Source: an uncultured Coriobacteriaceae bacterium
GTDB lineage: Bacteria > Actinomycetota > Coriobacteriia > Coriobacteriales > Atopobiaceae
Length of the DNA stretch: 64,000 bases
Reading direction: 5' to 3'
Assembly: GCA_902793465.1 (NCBI GenBank)
Contig: CADBDT010000004.1
Coordinates: 62,001-126,000, forward strand
Within the stretch, counting starts at the first letter, position 1. The number at the start of each line of letters is the position of its first letter. Shown piece after piece: positions 9,121 to 18,092 of the stretch. The notes under the pieces are model-generated. The model was not told the origin of the DNA. It ran no database searches and saw only the letters and a program-made list of their open reading frames with translations. Both the position numbers and the translations under genes were made by a program.

Positions 9121-10644
9121 ATGGTGCATAGCATCTTAGATCGTATAGATCCAGACAACCGCATACGAAACGTTATAAAGGCTGCGGTAACACCTGCAGA
9201 ACGTATTGACCCTAAGGCGTCGCGCGCTGCTGGAAAAAAGCTTCGCAATAGGCTGCCGCGCGAGAGCATGGGGGAGTTTGCCGTAGCAGAGCATCGGCCG
9301 GACCCGGTCGACCTCATACGGGAGCAGGGAAAGAATCGCGTCCAGGACCTCCTGCCGCTTAGGTACGAGCGCATGGGCGTCTCGGCCTTTACCTTTTATC
9401 GGGGCGCGGCGCTCATTATGGCGCAGGACCTCTCGTATACGCCAAACACGGGCATAGACGTCCAGCTCTGTGGTGACGCGCATGTTTCCAACTTCGGTCT
9501 GTTTGCCAGCCCGGAGCGACGGTTGGTTTTCGACCTCAACGACTTTGACGAGACATCCCGCGGTCCGTGGGAGTGGGACGTAAAGCGCCTGGTGGCAAGC
9601 CTGGAGATCTGTGGTCGCGACCGTGGCTTCTCTACGGAAGACAAGCGACGTGCGGTTCTTGCAGCCGCAAGTACCTACAGAACGGCAATGCGCGAGTTTG
9701 CCAAGATGGGCAACATAGACGTGTTCTACGCGCACATAGACATCGATGAGCTTGTGCACAAGCTCAGCTCTGGAGATGTGCTCCCTACCCTAAGTGCACA
9801 GAAGTTCGAAAAGGAACTCTCTGGAGAGTTTAGCAAGGCGGACCAGAAGGCCTTAAGAAAGACGATCAAGAAGGCGAAACTCAAGGACAACAGCCGTGCA
9901 ATAGTCAAGCTAACGGAAGAGGTCGATGGGCAGGTGAGGATTGTGTCCAACCCGCCCGTGCTCGTGCCCCTTCGCGATGCTCCCGAGAGCATACAGGCCT
10001 TTTCCAAAAAGCTCGGGTACAGCAGTATTGCCGATGCGGTAAGCCACATATTGTCTGAGTATCGCATGACCCTCGACTCCTCGCATCGCCACTTGCTCGA
10101 CCAGTATCGTGGTGTGGACATTGCGCACAAGGTCGTTGGCGTGGGCAGCGTGGGCACGCGCGCGTGGATTGTGGTGATGGAAGGGTCGAACAGCAACGAC
10201 TATCTTGTGCTGCAGATCAAGGAGGCGCAGGAGTCGGTTATCGAGCGCTTTTGCGGCAAGAGCAGCTACTTGGAGCACGGACATCGCGTGGTCTCGGGAC
10301 AACGCGCGATTCAGGCGGCAGGCGATCCCTTCCTTGGCTGGTGCCGTCTTCCTGACGTCGACGGTGGCAAGCGAGACTATTACGTGCGACAGCTGTGGGA
10401 CGGAAAGGGGTCGGCAGATCTGGACCGCATATCGCCAGCAGGTCTCGTGGCGCTTTCTGGCGCATGCGGCTGGACGCTTGCCAGAGCGCATGCACGGACG
10501 GGAGACCGGTTTGCCATAGCATCCTATCTGGGCAAGAAGGACGTGTTCGATCAGGCCATGTACGACTTTGCCGTTGCGTATGCCAACCAGAACGAGCTCG
10601 ACTACCAGCGCTTCGTTGCCGCGCGCGACGGCGGCGAGCTGTAG
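9121..10644 (+). CDS. DUF2252 family protein
   Basis: A 507-residue protein. The family-defining stretch is at about residues 115-165: CGDAHVSNFGLF, LVFDLNDFDETSRGPWEWD and KRLVASLE. These resemble a kinase or aminoglycoside-phosphotransferase-like fold, in which the HxxNFG and DFDE residues would bind nucleotide and metal. The biochemical role of DUF2252 is not established as far as I know. The start at ATG 9121 is supported by AGAAGGG about 7 bases upstream. No signal peptide or membrane segment is seen, so it is probably cytoplasmic. The gene is isolated between repeat B and the nested family A elements. Confidence 0.85.
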   Translation: MVHSILDRIDPDNRIRNVIKAAVTPAERIDPKASRAAGKKLRNRLPRESMGEFAVAEHRPDPVDLIREQGKNRVQDLLPLRYERMGVSAFTFYRGAALIMAQDLSYTPNTGIDVQLCGDAHVSNFGLFASPERRLVFDLNDFDETSRGPWEWDVKRLVASLEICGRDRGFSTEDKRRAVLAAASTYRTAMREFAKMGNIDVFYAHIDIDELVHKLSSGDVLPTLSAQKFEKELSGEFSKADQKALRKTIKKAKLKDNSRAIVKLTEEVDGQVRIVSNPPVLVPLRDAPESIQAFSKKLGYSSIADAVSHILSEYRMTLDSSHRHLLDQYRGVDIAHKVVGVGSVGTRAWIVVMEGSNSNDYLVLQIKEAQESVIERFCGKSSYLEHGHRVVSGQRAIQAAGDPFLGWCRLPDVDGGKRDYYVRQLWDGKGSADLDRISPAGLVALSGACGWTLARAHARTGDRFAIASYLGKKDVFDQAMYDFAVAYANQNELDYQRFVAARDGGEL

Positions 10645-10664
10645 GAGTGCGTTCCGGCAAACGA

Positions 10665-10881
10665 CGTGCTCCTTGTGGATACTCCCCATCGGGTACATCG
10701 CGAGTTGCCCACCAGCGAGCTCGTGCCGGAACGGGGTGCCGCTAGGGGATACTCCCCCTCGGGTACATCGCGAGTTGCCCGTCTCATCATGAGTGGACTA
10801 TCCGCGATGTACCCGAGGGGGAGTATCCCCTAGCGGCACCCATCCGCGATGTACCCGAGGGGGAGTATCCCCAAGGAGCAT
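10665..10881. repeat. Palindromic element family A, outer copy interrupted by another copy
   Basis: The left arm GTGCTCCTTGTGGATACTCC (from 10667) leads into CCATCGGGTACATCGCGAG. The matching right arm is at 10842-10881 and ends GAGTATCCCCAAGGAGCAT. A complete second family A element, 10734-10841, sits inside it. It occupies the gap between the DUF2252 gene and hydE, which converge. Confidence 0.8.
10734..10841. repeat. Palindromic element family A, inner copy
   Basis: A complete 108-bp element bounded by GGGTGCCGCTAGGGGATACT and a right arm ending CCCCTAGCGGCACCC. It is embedded in the outer element, so at least one of the two arrived after the other. Confidence 0.85.
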
Positions 10882-10896
10882 CCCATGCATCAGCCT

Positions 10897-11946
10897 TTAC
10901 AGTCGTATGTCGCCGCGATCCACGGCCAACTCGTAGCCTATGAGGTTCATGCGGAGTCCCAGACAACCGCGACACTGTGCGGACTCCTCGCCCGTGCAAA
11001 TCTTGTTGTCGTACAGCTCGTACTGCTTGCGCACGGCGACGGGGGAGAGGTTGGGCATTACCACGTTGGCGCCGGCCAGCATGCCCTTTTCGCGACCGCG
11101 TGGGTCAATTGTGCCAAGAGCCGTGGTGGCGGGCAGGAGCACGGGCGGATATATGAGGCGAATGATGCTCAGCAGGTAGCAGGTGAGCTCCAGCGTGCCT
11201 GCGGGCTCGTTTGCAAACGGCGTGTCGTGGTGGGGAATAAAGGGGCCGATACCGCACATGTCGGGCTTGAACTCCTCCACGAAGCGCATCTCCTGTGCGA
11301 GGTGCGTCACGGTTTGGTGGGGCGAGCCAACCATAAACCCCGTGCCCACTTGGTAGCCGATGTCGCGCAGGTCTCGCAGGCACTGCATTCTTCTTTCCCA
11401 GCTCATCTCCTTGGGATGAAGGAGGCCGTAGTGTCCCTTGTTCGCTGTCTCGTGACGCAGAAGGTAGCGATTCGCGCCTGCGTCAAACAGGTTTTGGTAG
11501 CTTTGGCGGCTGCGCTCTCCCATGGAAAGGGTTACCGCGGTGTCCGGGCACGACTCCTTTATGCGGGCCACAATGCCGCCCAGAACGTCGTCCGAGAAGA
11601 ACGCGTCTTCGCCACCCTGCAGCACGATGGTGCGAAAGCCCAGCTTGTAGCCTTCGCGTGCGCAGGAAACAATAACGTCGGGTTCCAGGCGGTAGCGCTC
11701 CACGTTGTGGTTGGAGCGGCGTATGCCACAGTAGGTGCAGTCGTTCTTGCAAATGTTGCTTACCTCTATGAGCCCGCGCGTGAACACGGTTTTGCCATAG
11801 ATGGGTTCGCGGACGGCCACGGCCCTTTGGGCAAGCAGCTCGGCCGACTCGTTCGTTCGGTTTTGTATGAGCTCGCAATACTCGTCTTCGATTAGGTGAT
11901 GCGTCTCTTCCAGCTTGCAAACAAGCTCGGCGATTCTTTTGTCCAC
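10897..11946 (-). CDS. hydE: [FeFe]-hydrogenase H-cluster radical SAM maturase HydE
   Basis: A 349-residue radical S-adenosylmethionine enzyme. The [4Fe-4S] motif is CKNDCTYCGI (CxxxCxxC), preceded by FTRGLIEVSNI, typical of HydE. Further family signatures are VLQGGEDAFF and GTGFMVGSPHQT. HydE acts in the cytoplasm in building the diiron subcluster of the H-cluster. I chose GTG 11946 as start: it lies 8 bases after the hydF stop, behind GTAGGTGG, and gives a normal N-terminus. Longer readings overlap hydF. It forms an operon with hydF (transcribed hydF then hydE). Neither hydG nor a hydrogenase structural gene is in the window. Confidence 0.93.
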   Translation of the reverse strand: MDKRIAELVCKLEETHHLIEDEYCELIQNRTNESAELLAQRAVAVREPIYGKTVFTRGLIEVSNICKNDCTYCGIRRSNHNVERYRLEPDVIVSCAREGYKLGFRTIVLQGGEDAFFSDDVLGGIVARIKESCPDTAVTLSMGERSRQSYQNLFDAGANRYLLRHETANKGHYGLLHPKEMSWERRMQCLRDLRDIGYQVGTGFMVGSPHQTVTHLAQEMRFVEEFKPDMCGIGPFIPHHDTPFANEPAGTLELTCYLLSIIRLIYPPVLLPATTALGTIDPRGREKGMLAGANVVMPNLSPVAVRKQYELYDNKICTGEESAQCRGCLGLRMNLIGYELAVDRGDIRL

Positions 11947-11954
11947 AGCGCCAC

Positions 11955-13181
11955 CTACGCCTTCTGTAGTTGGTCGTGTACCTTGGGGAACAGGCGCACG
12001 CTCCGCTCGAGCGTGCCTGTCATCTGGGCGATGACAATACCGTAGTTGGTAAACGGGATTCCCTGGTCCTCGGCGCACTTCATGCGATACTGCACCTCGC
12101 GCTCGGTTATCATGCAGCCGCCACAGTGCACCACGAGGGCGTAGAGGCTCAGGTCCTCGGGGAACTCGCGGCCCGAGCACGTTTTTATCTGCAGGTCGCA
12201 GCTCGTGTGGGCGCGCAGCCAGCGGGGGATTTTTACCGTGCCAATGTCGTTGCACTGGCGATGGTGCGTGCATCCCTCTGCCATAAGCACAGCGTCTCCG
12301 TCCTTGAGGCCTTCCACGGCCGCAACACCTGCCACGGCCGTGTGTAGGAAGCCCTTGTAGCGCGCCATAAGAATGGAGAAGGACGTAAGAGGCACGTCGT
12401 TGGGGGTAATCTTGCTAACCACGCCGAAGGCTTGGCTGTCGGTTACCACGAGGGCAGGCTTGTGGCCCAAACGCTCGAGCGTATGTGCTAGCTCCGTCTC
12501 GCGACAAACCACGGCAATGGCGCCGGAGTCCAACACGTCGCGCACGGCCATCTGCTGCGGGAGGATGAGCCTTCCCTTTGGGGCCGACTCATCTATGGGG
12601 CATACCAGAACCACAAATTCGCCTGGCATTACGAGGTCGCCCAGCAGGCGATGGTCGGGATCCTGCTTGGGCGCGAGTGCACCGAGCCGATTCTTGAGTT
12701 CGTCTACGCCCTCTCCCGTATGGGCGCTTGCCACGATGGCATGGGCGCCGCCGGTCTTTGCAAGCGCTGCTCTTTGCGCGGTGGTAAGGAGGTCGGCTTT
12801 GTTGTGCACGACCACAAAGGGAATGTTTTTCTCCTCAAAGAGGCCAACAAGCTGATCGTCCACATCGCGCATTCCCGCCGTGGCGTCTACTACCAGCACG
12901 GCAATGTTTGTGCGGTTGAGGGTGCGCTTGGTGCGCAGGACGCGCGCCTCGCCCAGCATGCCCACGTCGTCGAACCCTGGCGTGTCCACGATTACCACGG
13001 GGCCCAGCGGAAGGAGCTCCATGGTCTTTTGGACGGGGTCGGTGGTCGTGCCGGCCACATCGGACACGAGCGCGAGGTCCTGCCCGGTTACGGCGTTTAC
13101 GATGCTCGACTTGCCGGCGTTTCGGCAACCAAAGAAGCCGATGTGCACGCGATTGGCGGAGGGTGTGGCGTTGAGGCTCAT
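11955..13181 (-). CDS. hydF: [FeFe]-hydrogenase maturation GTPase HydF
   Basis: A 408-residue GTPase and cluster scaffold. G-domain motifs: P-loop GCRNAGKSS near residue 20, DVAGTTTDPV, DTPGFDD and NKAD. The C-terminal cluster-binding part keeps the CxH motif in EGCTHHRQC and the HCxxC motif in VVHCGGCM, the HydF [4Fe-4S] ligand set. HydF carries the diiron precursor made by HydE and HydG and delivers it to apo-hydrogenase. The start at ATG 13181 gives the expected MSLNATPSANRVHIGFFG beginning. It is first in a two-gene unit with hydE. Upstream is the second family D repeat array. Confidence 0.95.
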   Translation of the reverse strand: MSLNATPSANRVHIGFFGCRNAGKSSIVNAVTGQDLALVSDVAGTTTDPVQKTMELLPLGPVVIVDTPGFDDVGMLGEARVLRTKRTLNRTNIAVLVVDATAGMRDVDDQLVGLFEEKNIPFVVVHNKADLLTTAQRAALAKTGGAHAIVASAHTGEGVDELKNRLGALAPKQDPDHRLLGDLVMPGEFVVLVCPIDESAPKGRLILPQQMAVRDVLDSGAIAVVCRETELAHTLERLGHKPALVVTDSQAFGVVSKITPNDVPLTSFSILMARYKGFLHTAVAGVAAVEGLKDGDAVLMAEGCTHHRQCNDIGTVKIPRWLRAHTSCDLQIKTCSGREFPEDLSLYALVVHCGGCMITEREVQYRMKCAEDQGIPFTNYGIVIAQMTGTLERSVRLFPKVHDQLQKA

Positions 13182-13299
13182 GTGAGTCGCTCCTCTCGGT
13201 CGGACGTATCCTCTCGGTCGGATTACCGTATTGTACTTATTCGTGCGCTGCACAACAAGAGGACAGGTCCGTGGCGCCGCGCGCACTCGCCGCCACGTG

Positions 13300-13513
13300 C
13301 CCCGCCACCGTGTACAGTTTTGGCACGTGCGGGTCCCTACCGTGCGCACTTATCGGCCACAACCGTACACGGTAGGGAAGGCTACGTCCCAAAACCGTAC
13401 ACGGTGCCCGCGGCCCGCCACCGTGTACAGTTTTGGGACCGACGGGACCCCACCGTGTACAGTCCGTTCCACCGTGTACAGTTCTAGCACGCGCGGGTCC
13501 CTACCGCGGACGA
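13300..13513. repeat. Repeat family D array, second locus
   Basis: Several copies of the same unit as at 1290-1575: CCGTGTACAGTTTTGG, then GCGGGTCCCTACCGTG and its variants. One inverted unit lies near 13360-13410 (CCGTACACGGTAGGGA). It fills much of the 482-base gap 13182-13663 upstream of hydF. No gene is seen in this gap. Confidence 0.8.
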
Positions 13514-13567
13514 TGGGGATGGAGACAACTGTCCCGCGCAGGGAGCACTCGGTGTTGGCGTCGGGCT

Positions 13568-13591
13568 AATTTAGTCCCCCTAGGGGCTAAA
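13568..13591. repeat. Short palindrome
   Basis: ATTTAG(T)CCCC is followed by CTA and GGGG(C)TAAAT, an imperfect dyad of about 11 bp per side. It lies between the family D array and the terminator-like hairpin of the RhuM-Fic pseudogene. It could be an operator or part of a terminator. Confidence 0.45.
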
Positions 13592-13608
13592 TATGATCGA
13601 CGCTTACA

Positions 13609-13638
13609 CCCTCGTTTTGCCAGTGCGTAAAACGAGGG
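13609..13638 (-). terminator. Hairpin downstream of the RhuM-Fic pseudogene
   Basis: The perfect 10-bp arms CCCTCGTTTT and AAAACGAGGG flank a 10-base loop. On the minus strand it follows the end of the Fic frame by 25 bases. There is no U-run after the stem, so terminator function is only likely. Confidence 0.5.
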
Positions 13639-13663
13639 CATTGCCCCTTCTAGACTTTCTATA

Positions 13664-14623
13664 TCAAAATGTGTGAGTTTTTGCATATGAGTTGCTCTTG
13701 CATAGAAAATGCATCACAAGATTCACCATAGTCTCCTTTTCGCCTGGCTGGCTCTCGGCAATCATAATGGTGACTGCTACAAGCACTTCATCGGCCAGGC
13801 GTTTGCCACCCATCTTATTAAAGAGCAGATCGCAGCGATCGAGGAAGTAGAGGAAGAGCGCCGCAGCAATGCGTTTGTTGCCGTCTAGAAAGCTATGATT
13901 CTTCACAATAAAGTAGAGCAAATTCGCGGCCTTCTCTTCCGCGGTAGGATATGCCTCTTGCCCGGCAAAGCCCGCATATATATCCCCGATGGACGCGCGG
14001 AAGGAGTCGTCCTTCTCCACACCAAAAAGGGTGGACTCGGAGCCGAATCGCATGTTGGCAATAACCTCGCGACACTCGTCGTAACTGAGCACGTATGCGT
14101 TGGAAGAGCCCTCTGGCCGGGTGATGGTATGGTTGTCGTAGTCGTCTAGAAGGTCGAGTGCGGATGTATAGCTCCTAATGATGTCGAGCACTTGACGTGT
14201 GGCAAGGTCTCCTTCTGGTAGGCGCGACATAACGTTGATGATCTTGCCCAGTTCAACAAGTCGCTGTTCGTTAGCAGCATATCCCTTTGTGATATAGCGT
14301 CACAGTACGTTCGTGGCCCATCGACGAAACTCGACACCACGTTGCGACTTGACGCGATAGCCTACGGAAATAATTACGTCCAGACTATAGAACGCGACTG
14401 GGCGATTGGAGTTTGGAACGTGCAAAAAATGCACGTTACTACCTTCTACCAGCTCTTTTTCGTTAAAGACATTACGTATGTGACGTCTGATAACACTAAC
14501 TTCACGACCAAATAGTGAAGACATGTGCTCTGCGCTGAGCCATACAGTCTCCCGATCTACTTCAACGGGCAGCGTAACTACTCCGTCACTGGATTCGAAC
14601 AGAATGATTTCGGTAGCAGACAC
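13664..14623 (-). pseudogene. RhuM-Fic/Doc fusion protein gene interrupted by an in-frame TGA
   Basis: Read from GTG 14623 (behind GAGGGGAGA), the first part (about 107 codons) is a RhuM-type domain: LPVEVDRETVWLSAEHMSSL, VSVIRRHIRNVFNE, and YSLDVIISVGYRVKSQRG. It ends at TGA 14300-14302, right after FRRWATNVL. The next codons in the same frame read RYITKGYAANEQRLVELGK and then a Fic/Doc domain, to a stop at 13664. That domain contains NHSFLDGNKRIAAALF, the Doc-style HxFxDxNKR motif. The two halves are in one frame with no shift, so a single base change, probably CGA to TGA, broke a known RhuM-Fic fusion type. An internal ATG at 14230 could still make a Fic-only fragment. The role of intact proteins of this type is probably toxin- or defence-related. 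Confidence 0.88.
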
Positions 14624-14961
14624 TGATCTCTCCCCTCGTAGCAAATGGTGCGCGAAATGACTAGGAGATGTTGCCCCGAGCGCGCACTGCGCATAGCGAG
14701 CCCTAGGAACCCATGTGAGCGCAGGTATTGCGTATAAAGAAAGAGAGCTCACTCTCGTGATGGCGGGCTAGCTTTCTTGCAACAATTACAGTGTAGCACA
14801 AAACAGAACAGATGTTTGTATATTTGCGCCAAACCTGTTCTTTTGTTGAGAGGTGCGGACGACTGCGGAAGGGTTGCGCAACGCGACGGTCTTATCTGTT
14901 AGGATGCTCTTACGTTCTGACGGCGAGGATACGTCCGAGCACGAAGTTCTAAGGAGAGCAT
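14624..14961. other. Gap upstream of the nitrogenase-like operon
   Basis: About 340 bases with no gene. The only regulatory sign is near its end: TTGCGC (about 14873) and TAGGAT (about 14900) could be promoter elements but are 20 bases apart. AAGGAG lies just before ATG 14962. No riboswitch-like or dyad structure was recognised. Confidence 0.35.
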
Positions 14962-15714
14962 ATGCTCAAGATTGCCCTGTATGGCAAGGGTGGCATTGGT
15001 AAGTCCACCATGACAAGTAACCTGGCGGCGGCGTTTGCCAGCCAGGGAAAGCGTGTAATTCAGATTGGGTGCGATCCCAAGGCGGACTCCACCATAAACC
15101 TGCTTGGCGGGCAGCCGCTCGAGCCCGTAATGAACTACATGCGCGAAAACGATAACGACCCGACCCTGGACCAGATTGCGCGCGAGGGCTTTGGTGGCGT
15201 GCTGTGCATAGAGACGGGCGGGCCAACCCCCGGTCTCGGCTGCGCAGGACGCGGCATAATAGCTACGTTTAACCTGCTGGAGGACCTGCGCCTGTTCGAG
15301 ACGTGGAAGCCCGACGTCGTGCTGTACGACGTGTTGGGCGACGTGGTGTGCGGCGGCTTTGCCGCGCCTATTCGCGAGGGCTATGCCGAGAAGGTCCTCA
15401 TTGTTACCTCGGGCGAGAAGATGGCGCTCTATGCCGCGAACAACATAAACACCGCCGTGCAGAACTTCGAGGACCGCGGGTACGCGCGCGTGGCAGGTAT
15501 TATCCTGAACCACCGCAACGTTCCCGACGAGGACGCCAAGGTTCGGGCGTTCGCGGACGAGCGAAACCTGCCCGTGGTAGCAAGCATCCCGCGAAGCGAC
15601 GACATAAACCGCTTTGAGGACGAGGGAAAGACCGTCGTAGAGGGCGACCCCTCGCTGCCGGTAAGCAAGTGCTTCCTGGACCTGGCGGCACGCCTGAGCG
15701 CGGGGGAGATCTAG
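14962..15714 (+). CDS. Nitrogenase reductase-like (NifH/BchL-type) ATPase, NflH
   Basis: A 250-residue P-loop protein of the NifH/BchL/CfbC superfamily, which as a dimer hydrolyses ATP to pass electrons from a [4Fe-4S] cluster to a component-1 partner. Visible features: Walker [10 protein letters not shown] at residues 9-16, switch motif CDPKADST at 37-44, and the two cluster cysteines Cys94 (GLGCAGRG) and Cys130 (DVVCGGF). It is shorter than true NifH (about 290 residues), and no FeMo-cofactor genes are near, so it is unlikely to be part of a dinitrogenase. It starts behind AAGGAGAG and is followed after 3 bases by nflD1. It heads the cluster that continues through hypFCDE. Substrate and pathway are unknown. 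Confidence 0.92.
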   Translation: MLKIALYGKGGIGKSTMTSNLAAAFASQGKRVIQIGCDPKADSTINLLGGQPLEPVMNYMRENDNDPTLDQIAREGFGGVLCIETGGPTPGLGCAGRGIIATFNLLEDLRLFETWKPDVVLYDVLGDVVCGGFAAPIREGYAEKVLIVTSGEKMALYAANNINTAVQNFEDRGYARVAGIILNHRNVPDEDAKVRAFADERNLPVVASIPRSDDINRFEDEGKTVVEGDPSLPVSKCFLDLAARLSAGEI

Positions 15715-15717
15715 CCC

Positions 15718-17043
15718 ATGGAAAAAACCGCCCGTTACTACACGGCGGAGGAGATAGCGACTCGCGGGCTGGATAACCTGCCCGACGAGCTTGTCTCCAG
15801 CCGTCATCTTATATACAGCTCGCCAGCAACGCTCGCGTTCAACTCGCCCGGTGCCGAGGGATTTGGCGTAAAGCGGGCGGGCCTTGCTATTCCAGGATCC
15901 GTAATGCTGCTGGTGGCTCCCGGCTGCTGCGGACGCAACACCTCGCTTGTTAGCAACATGCCGGCCTACAAGGACCGCTTCTTTTACCTCAACATGGCCG
16001 AGACCGACATTGTTACGGGGCGCCACCTAAAAAAGATTCCCCAGGCGGTGGAGGAGGTGGTCGAGTGCCTGCCGGAACGACCGTCGCTGGTAATGATTTG
16101 CATTACCTGCGTTGATGCCCTGCTGGGAACAGACATGGAACGCGTGTGTAGGCGTGCGCAGGAGCGCGTGGGGCTGCCCGTGCGGCCGTGCTACATGTAT
16201 GCGCTCACGCGCGAGGGACGTCGTCCGCCCATGGTGCATGTGCGCCAGAGCCTCTATTCGCTGCTCGAGCCGCTAAAGAAGCGGCCGACCTCGGTAAACC
16301 TCCTTGGCTTCTTTGCCCCGCTGGTGGACGACTGCGAGCTGTACGGGTATCTGCGCGGGCTCGGCGTAAAAACCGTGCGCGAGATTTCCCGCTGTTCCAG
16401 CTACGACGAGTTCCTGCGCATGGCCGAGGCCAACTTTAACCTCGTACTGCACCCCGAGGCGCGTTTTACTGCGGCCGACCTACAGGAACGTTTGGGGATT
16501 CCCTCCATCGAGCTCATGCGACTGTACGACGTAGATCGCATTCGCAGCCAGTACAAGGCACTGGGACAGGTGCTGGGCGCAAAGTTTGACGATGCGGCCG
16601 ACTACGACGCTGCCCTTGCGGCTGTTAAGGCGTTTGCTGCCGTGGCCCCGCGCGCGACCTTTAGCGTGGGCGAGTGCCTAAACGGCGACGCGTTTGAGCT
16701 TGCGTTGGCGCTCGTGCGCTACGGCTTTGAGGTGCGGGAGGTGTTTGGCACCGTGCAAGCCGAGAACTTCGCGTTCGTGCGACGTCTTGCGCAGGCCAGC
16801 CCCTCCACGCGCATCTATTCCAACATGGAGCCCACCATGCTGTACTACGATGCGGCAGGTTGTCCGGTGGACGTGTGCTTGGGCAAGGACGCGGGGTGGT
16901 ATCACCCCGAGGCGGCGTACCTGGCGTGGAACGAGGACGTGCAGCCCTACGGCTATGCGGGCGTGCGGCGTCTGTTTGAGGCGCTGCGGAATGTGGTGGC
17001 GTCGCGTAGTGCAAACGGTGACCAGGGAGGGGATAACGCATGA
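15718..17043 (+). CDS. Nitrogenase component-1-like subunit (NifD/NifE-type), NflD1
   Basis: A 441-residue protein of the nitrogenase component-1 superfamily. Candidate cluster ligands: Cys70-Cys71 (APGCCGRN), and Cys128 and Cys131 (ICITCVDALLGTD, in the position of the NifD CPxxLIGDD loop). NMAETDIVTGRHLKKIPQA matches the region in NifD and NifE that reads like DVVFGG.KKL. It overlaps nflK1 by the ATGA at 17040-17043, so the pair is almost certainly translated together as a heteromer. It is a clear paralogue of the gene at 23147. It could be a catalytic protein or a scaffold for assembling a metallocluster; sequence alone cannot decide. GGGGGAG precedes the start. Confidence 0.88.
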   Translation: MEKTARYYTAEEIATRGLDNLPDELVSSRHLIYSSPATLAFNSPGAEGFGVKRAGLAIPGSVMLLVAPGCCGRNTSLVSNMPAYKDRFFYLNMAETDIVTGRHLKKIPQAVEEVVECLPERPSLVMICITCVDALLGTDMERVCRRAQERVGLPVRPCYMYALTREGRRPPMVHVRQSLYSLLEPLKKRPTSVNLLGFFAPLVDDCELYGYLRGLGVKTVREISRCSSYDEFLRMAEANFNLVLHPEARFTAADLQERLGIPSIELMRLYDVDRIRSQYKALGQVLGAKFDDAADYDAALAAVKAFAAVAPRATFSVGECLNGDAFELALALVRYGFEVREVFGTVQAENFAFVRRLAQASPSTRIYSNMEPTMLYYDAAGCPVDVCLGKDAGWYHPEAAYLAWNEDVQPYGYAGVRRLFEALRNVVASRSANGDQGGDNA

Positions 17044-18092
17044 GGGGACTTCGAAAGTACCTAACGCCGTTTGCGCCCGACCAGTCCGGCGCCGTAAGCG
17101 TGCTGTACGAGCTCGGCGGCATAGTGGTGGTATGCGATGCGGGCGGATGTACGGGAAACATATGCGGCTTTGACGAACCGCGCTGGACCGCGGGCATTAT
17201 GGGCACACAGCGTCCCGAGTCCTTGCTGCGAAGCGCCGTGTTTAGTGCTGGCCTGCGCGACATGGACGCCATCCTGGGTCGCGACGACAAGCTCGTGGCG
17301 GAGCTTGCCGACGCCGCCAGCAAGATTGAGGCCAACTTTGCAGCGGTGGTGGGCACACCGGTGCCGGCGGTTATTGGCACCGACTACCGCGCGCTGCGCC
17401 GCATGGCGGAGCGGAAGTGCGACCTTCCGGTTCTTACCGTAGACACCACGGGCATGGAGCTCTACGACGTTGGCGCGAGCAAGGCGTACGTGGAGCTCTT
17501 TGACCGGTTTGCCGTCGAACAGCTGCCCGTGGAGGAGGGCCGCATAACCTATCTGGGGGCCAATCCCCTGGACCTGAGCCGCATTCCGCCCGAGTGGATG
17601 AGCCTCTCTTTTTCCGACGTCGTAACCGCCTCTGCTGCGCAGAAGAACGTTGTTGTGGCCCCCTCGGGCCTGGCTGCGGCAAAGCTGCTCGAACGGCGCT
17701 TTGGCACGCCATACGAGGTGGCAAATCCGCTCGCGGGCCTTGGCGAGGAGGCTCAGCCGGACTCGCGCTTGTCGGTTGAGGGAAGGCGCGTCCTTGTGGT
17801 GGACCAGCAGGTGACTGCCAATACCATGCGCGAGGAGCTGCTGGAACGCGGTGCCGCGAGCGTTACCTGCGCCACGTGGTTTATGCAGCTGCCCGAACTC
17901 TCGCAGGAGGGCGATGTGCGTCTGCGCGAGGAGGACGACTTCGAGGAGCTCGTGTATGGCGGGGACTTCGACGTGCTTGTTGGGGACCCGGCGCTCTGGC
18001 GCATTGTGGGCAGCTTTGAGGGCCAAACCGTAGACCTGCCGCAGTTTCCGGTTTCGGGCAACTTGGCGGAGGCTTTGGGAGCTGCGCTATGA
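17040..18092 (+). CDS. Nitrogenase component-1-like subunit (NifK/NifN-type), NflK1
   Basis: A 350-residue partner subunit. The N-terminal region has QSGAVSVLYELGGIVVVCDA with Cys32, then Cys37 and Cys42 (GGCTGNICGFDEPRW). The Gly-Cys and RW positions match NifK-like proteins. AVIGTDYRALRRMAERKCDL corresponds to the second cluster-proximal region. It is shorter than NifK (about 510) and closer to NifN-like minimal proteins. Its TGA overlaps the hypF ATG (18089-18092), a translational coupling that ties a nitrogenase-like subunit to a hydrogenase-cofactor enzyme. It is paralogous to the gene at 24587. Confidence 0.87.
   Translation: MRGLRKYLTPFAPDQSGAVSVLYELGGIVVVCDAGGCTGNICGFDEPRWTAGIMGTQRPESLLRSAVFSAGLRDMDAILGRDDKLVAELADAASKIEANFAAVVGTPVPAVIGTDYRALRRMAERKCDLPVLTVDTTGMELYDVGASKAYVELFDRFAVEQLPVEEGRITYLGANPLDLSRIPPEWMSLSFSDVVTASAAQKNVVVAPSGLAAAKLLERRFGTPYEVANPLAGLGEEAQPDSRLSVEGRRVLVVDQQVTANTMREELLERGAASVTCATWFMQLPELSQEGDVRLREEDDFEELVYGGDFDVLVGDPALWRIVGSFEGQTVDLPQFPVSGNLAEALGAAL

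Noticed and set aside
14300-14302. The TGA in the RhuM-Fic gene as selenocysteine
   Set aside because: The position reads arginine in the expected sequence (NVL-R-RY). No SECIS-like hairpin was recognised after it, and RhuM proteins are not known selenoproteins.
14962-18092. A true nitrogen-fixing nitrogenase
   Set aside because: The subunits are short, NifB/NifV/FeMo-cofactor genes are absent, and the cysteine pattern differs from NifDK.
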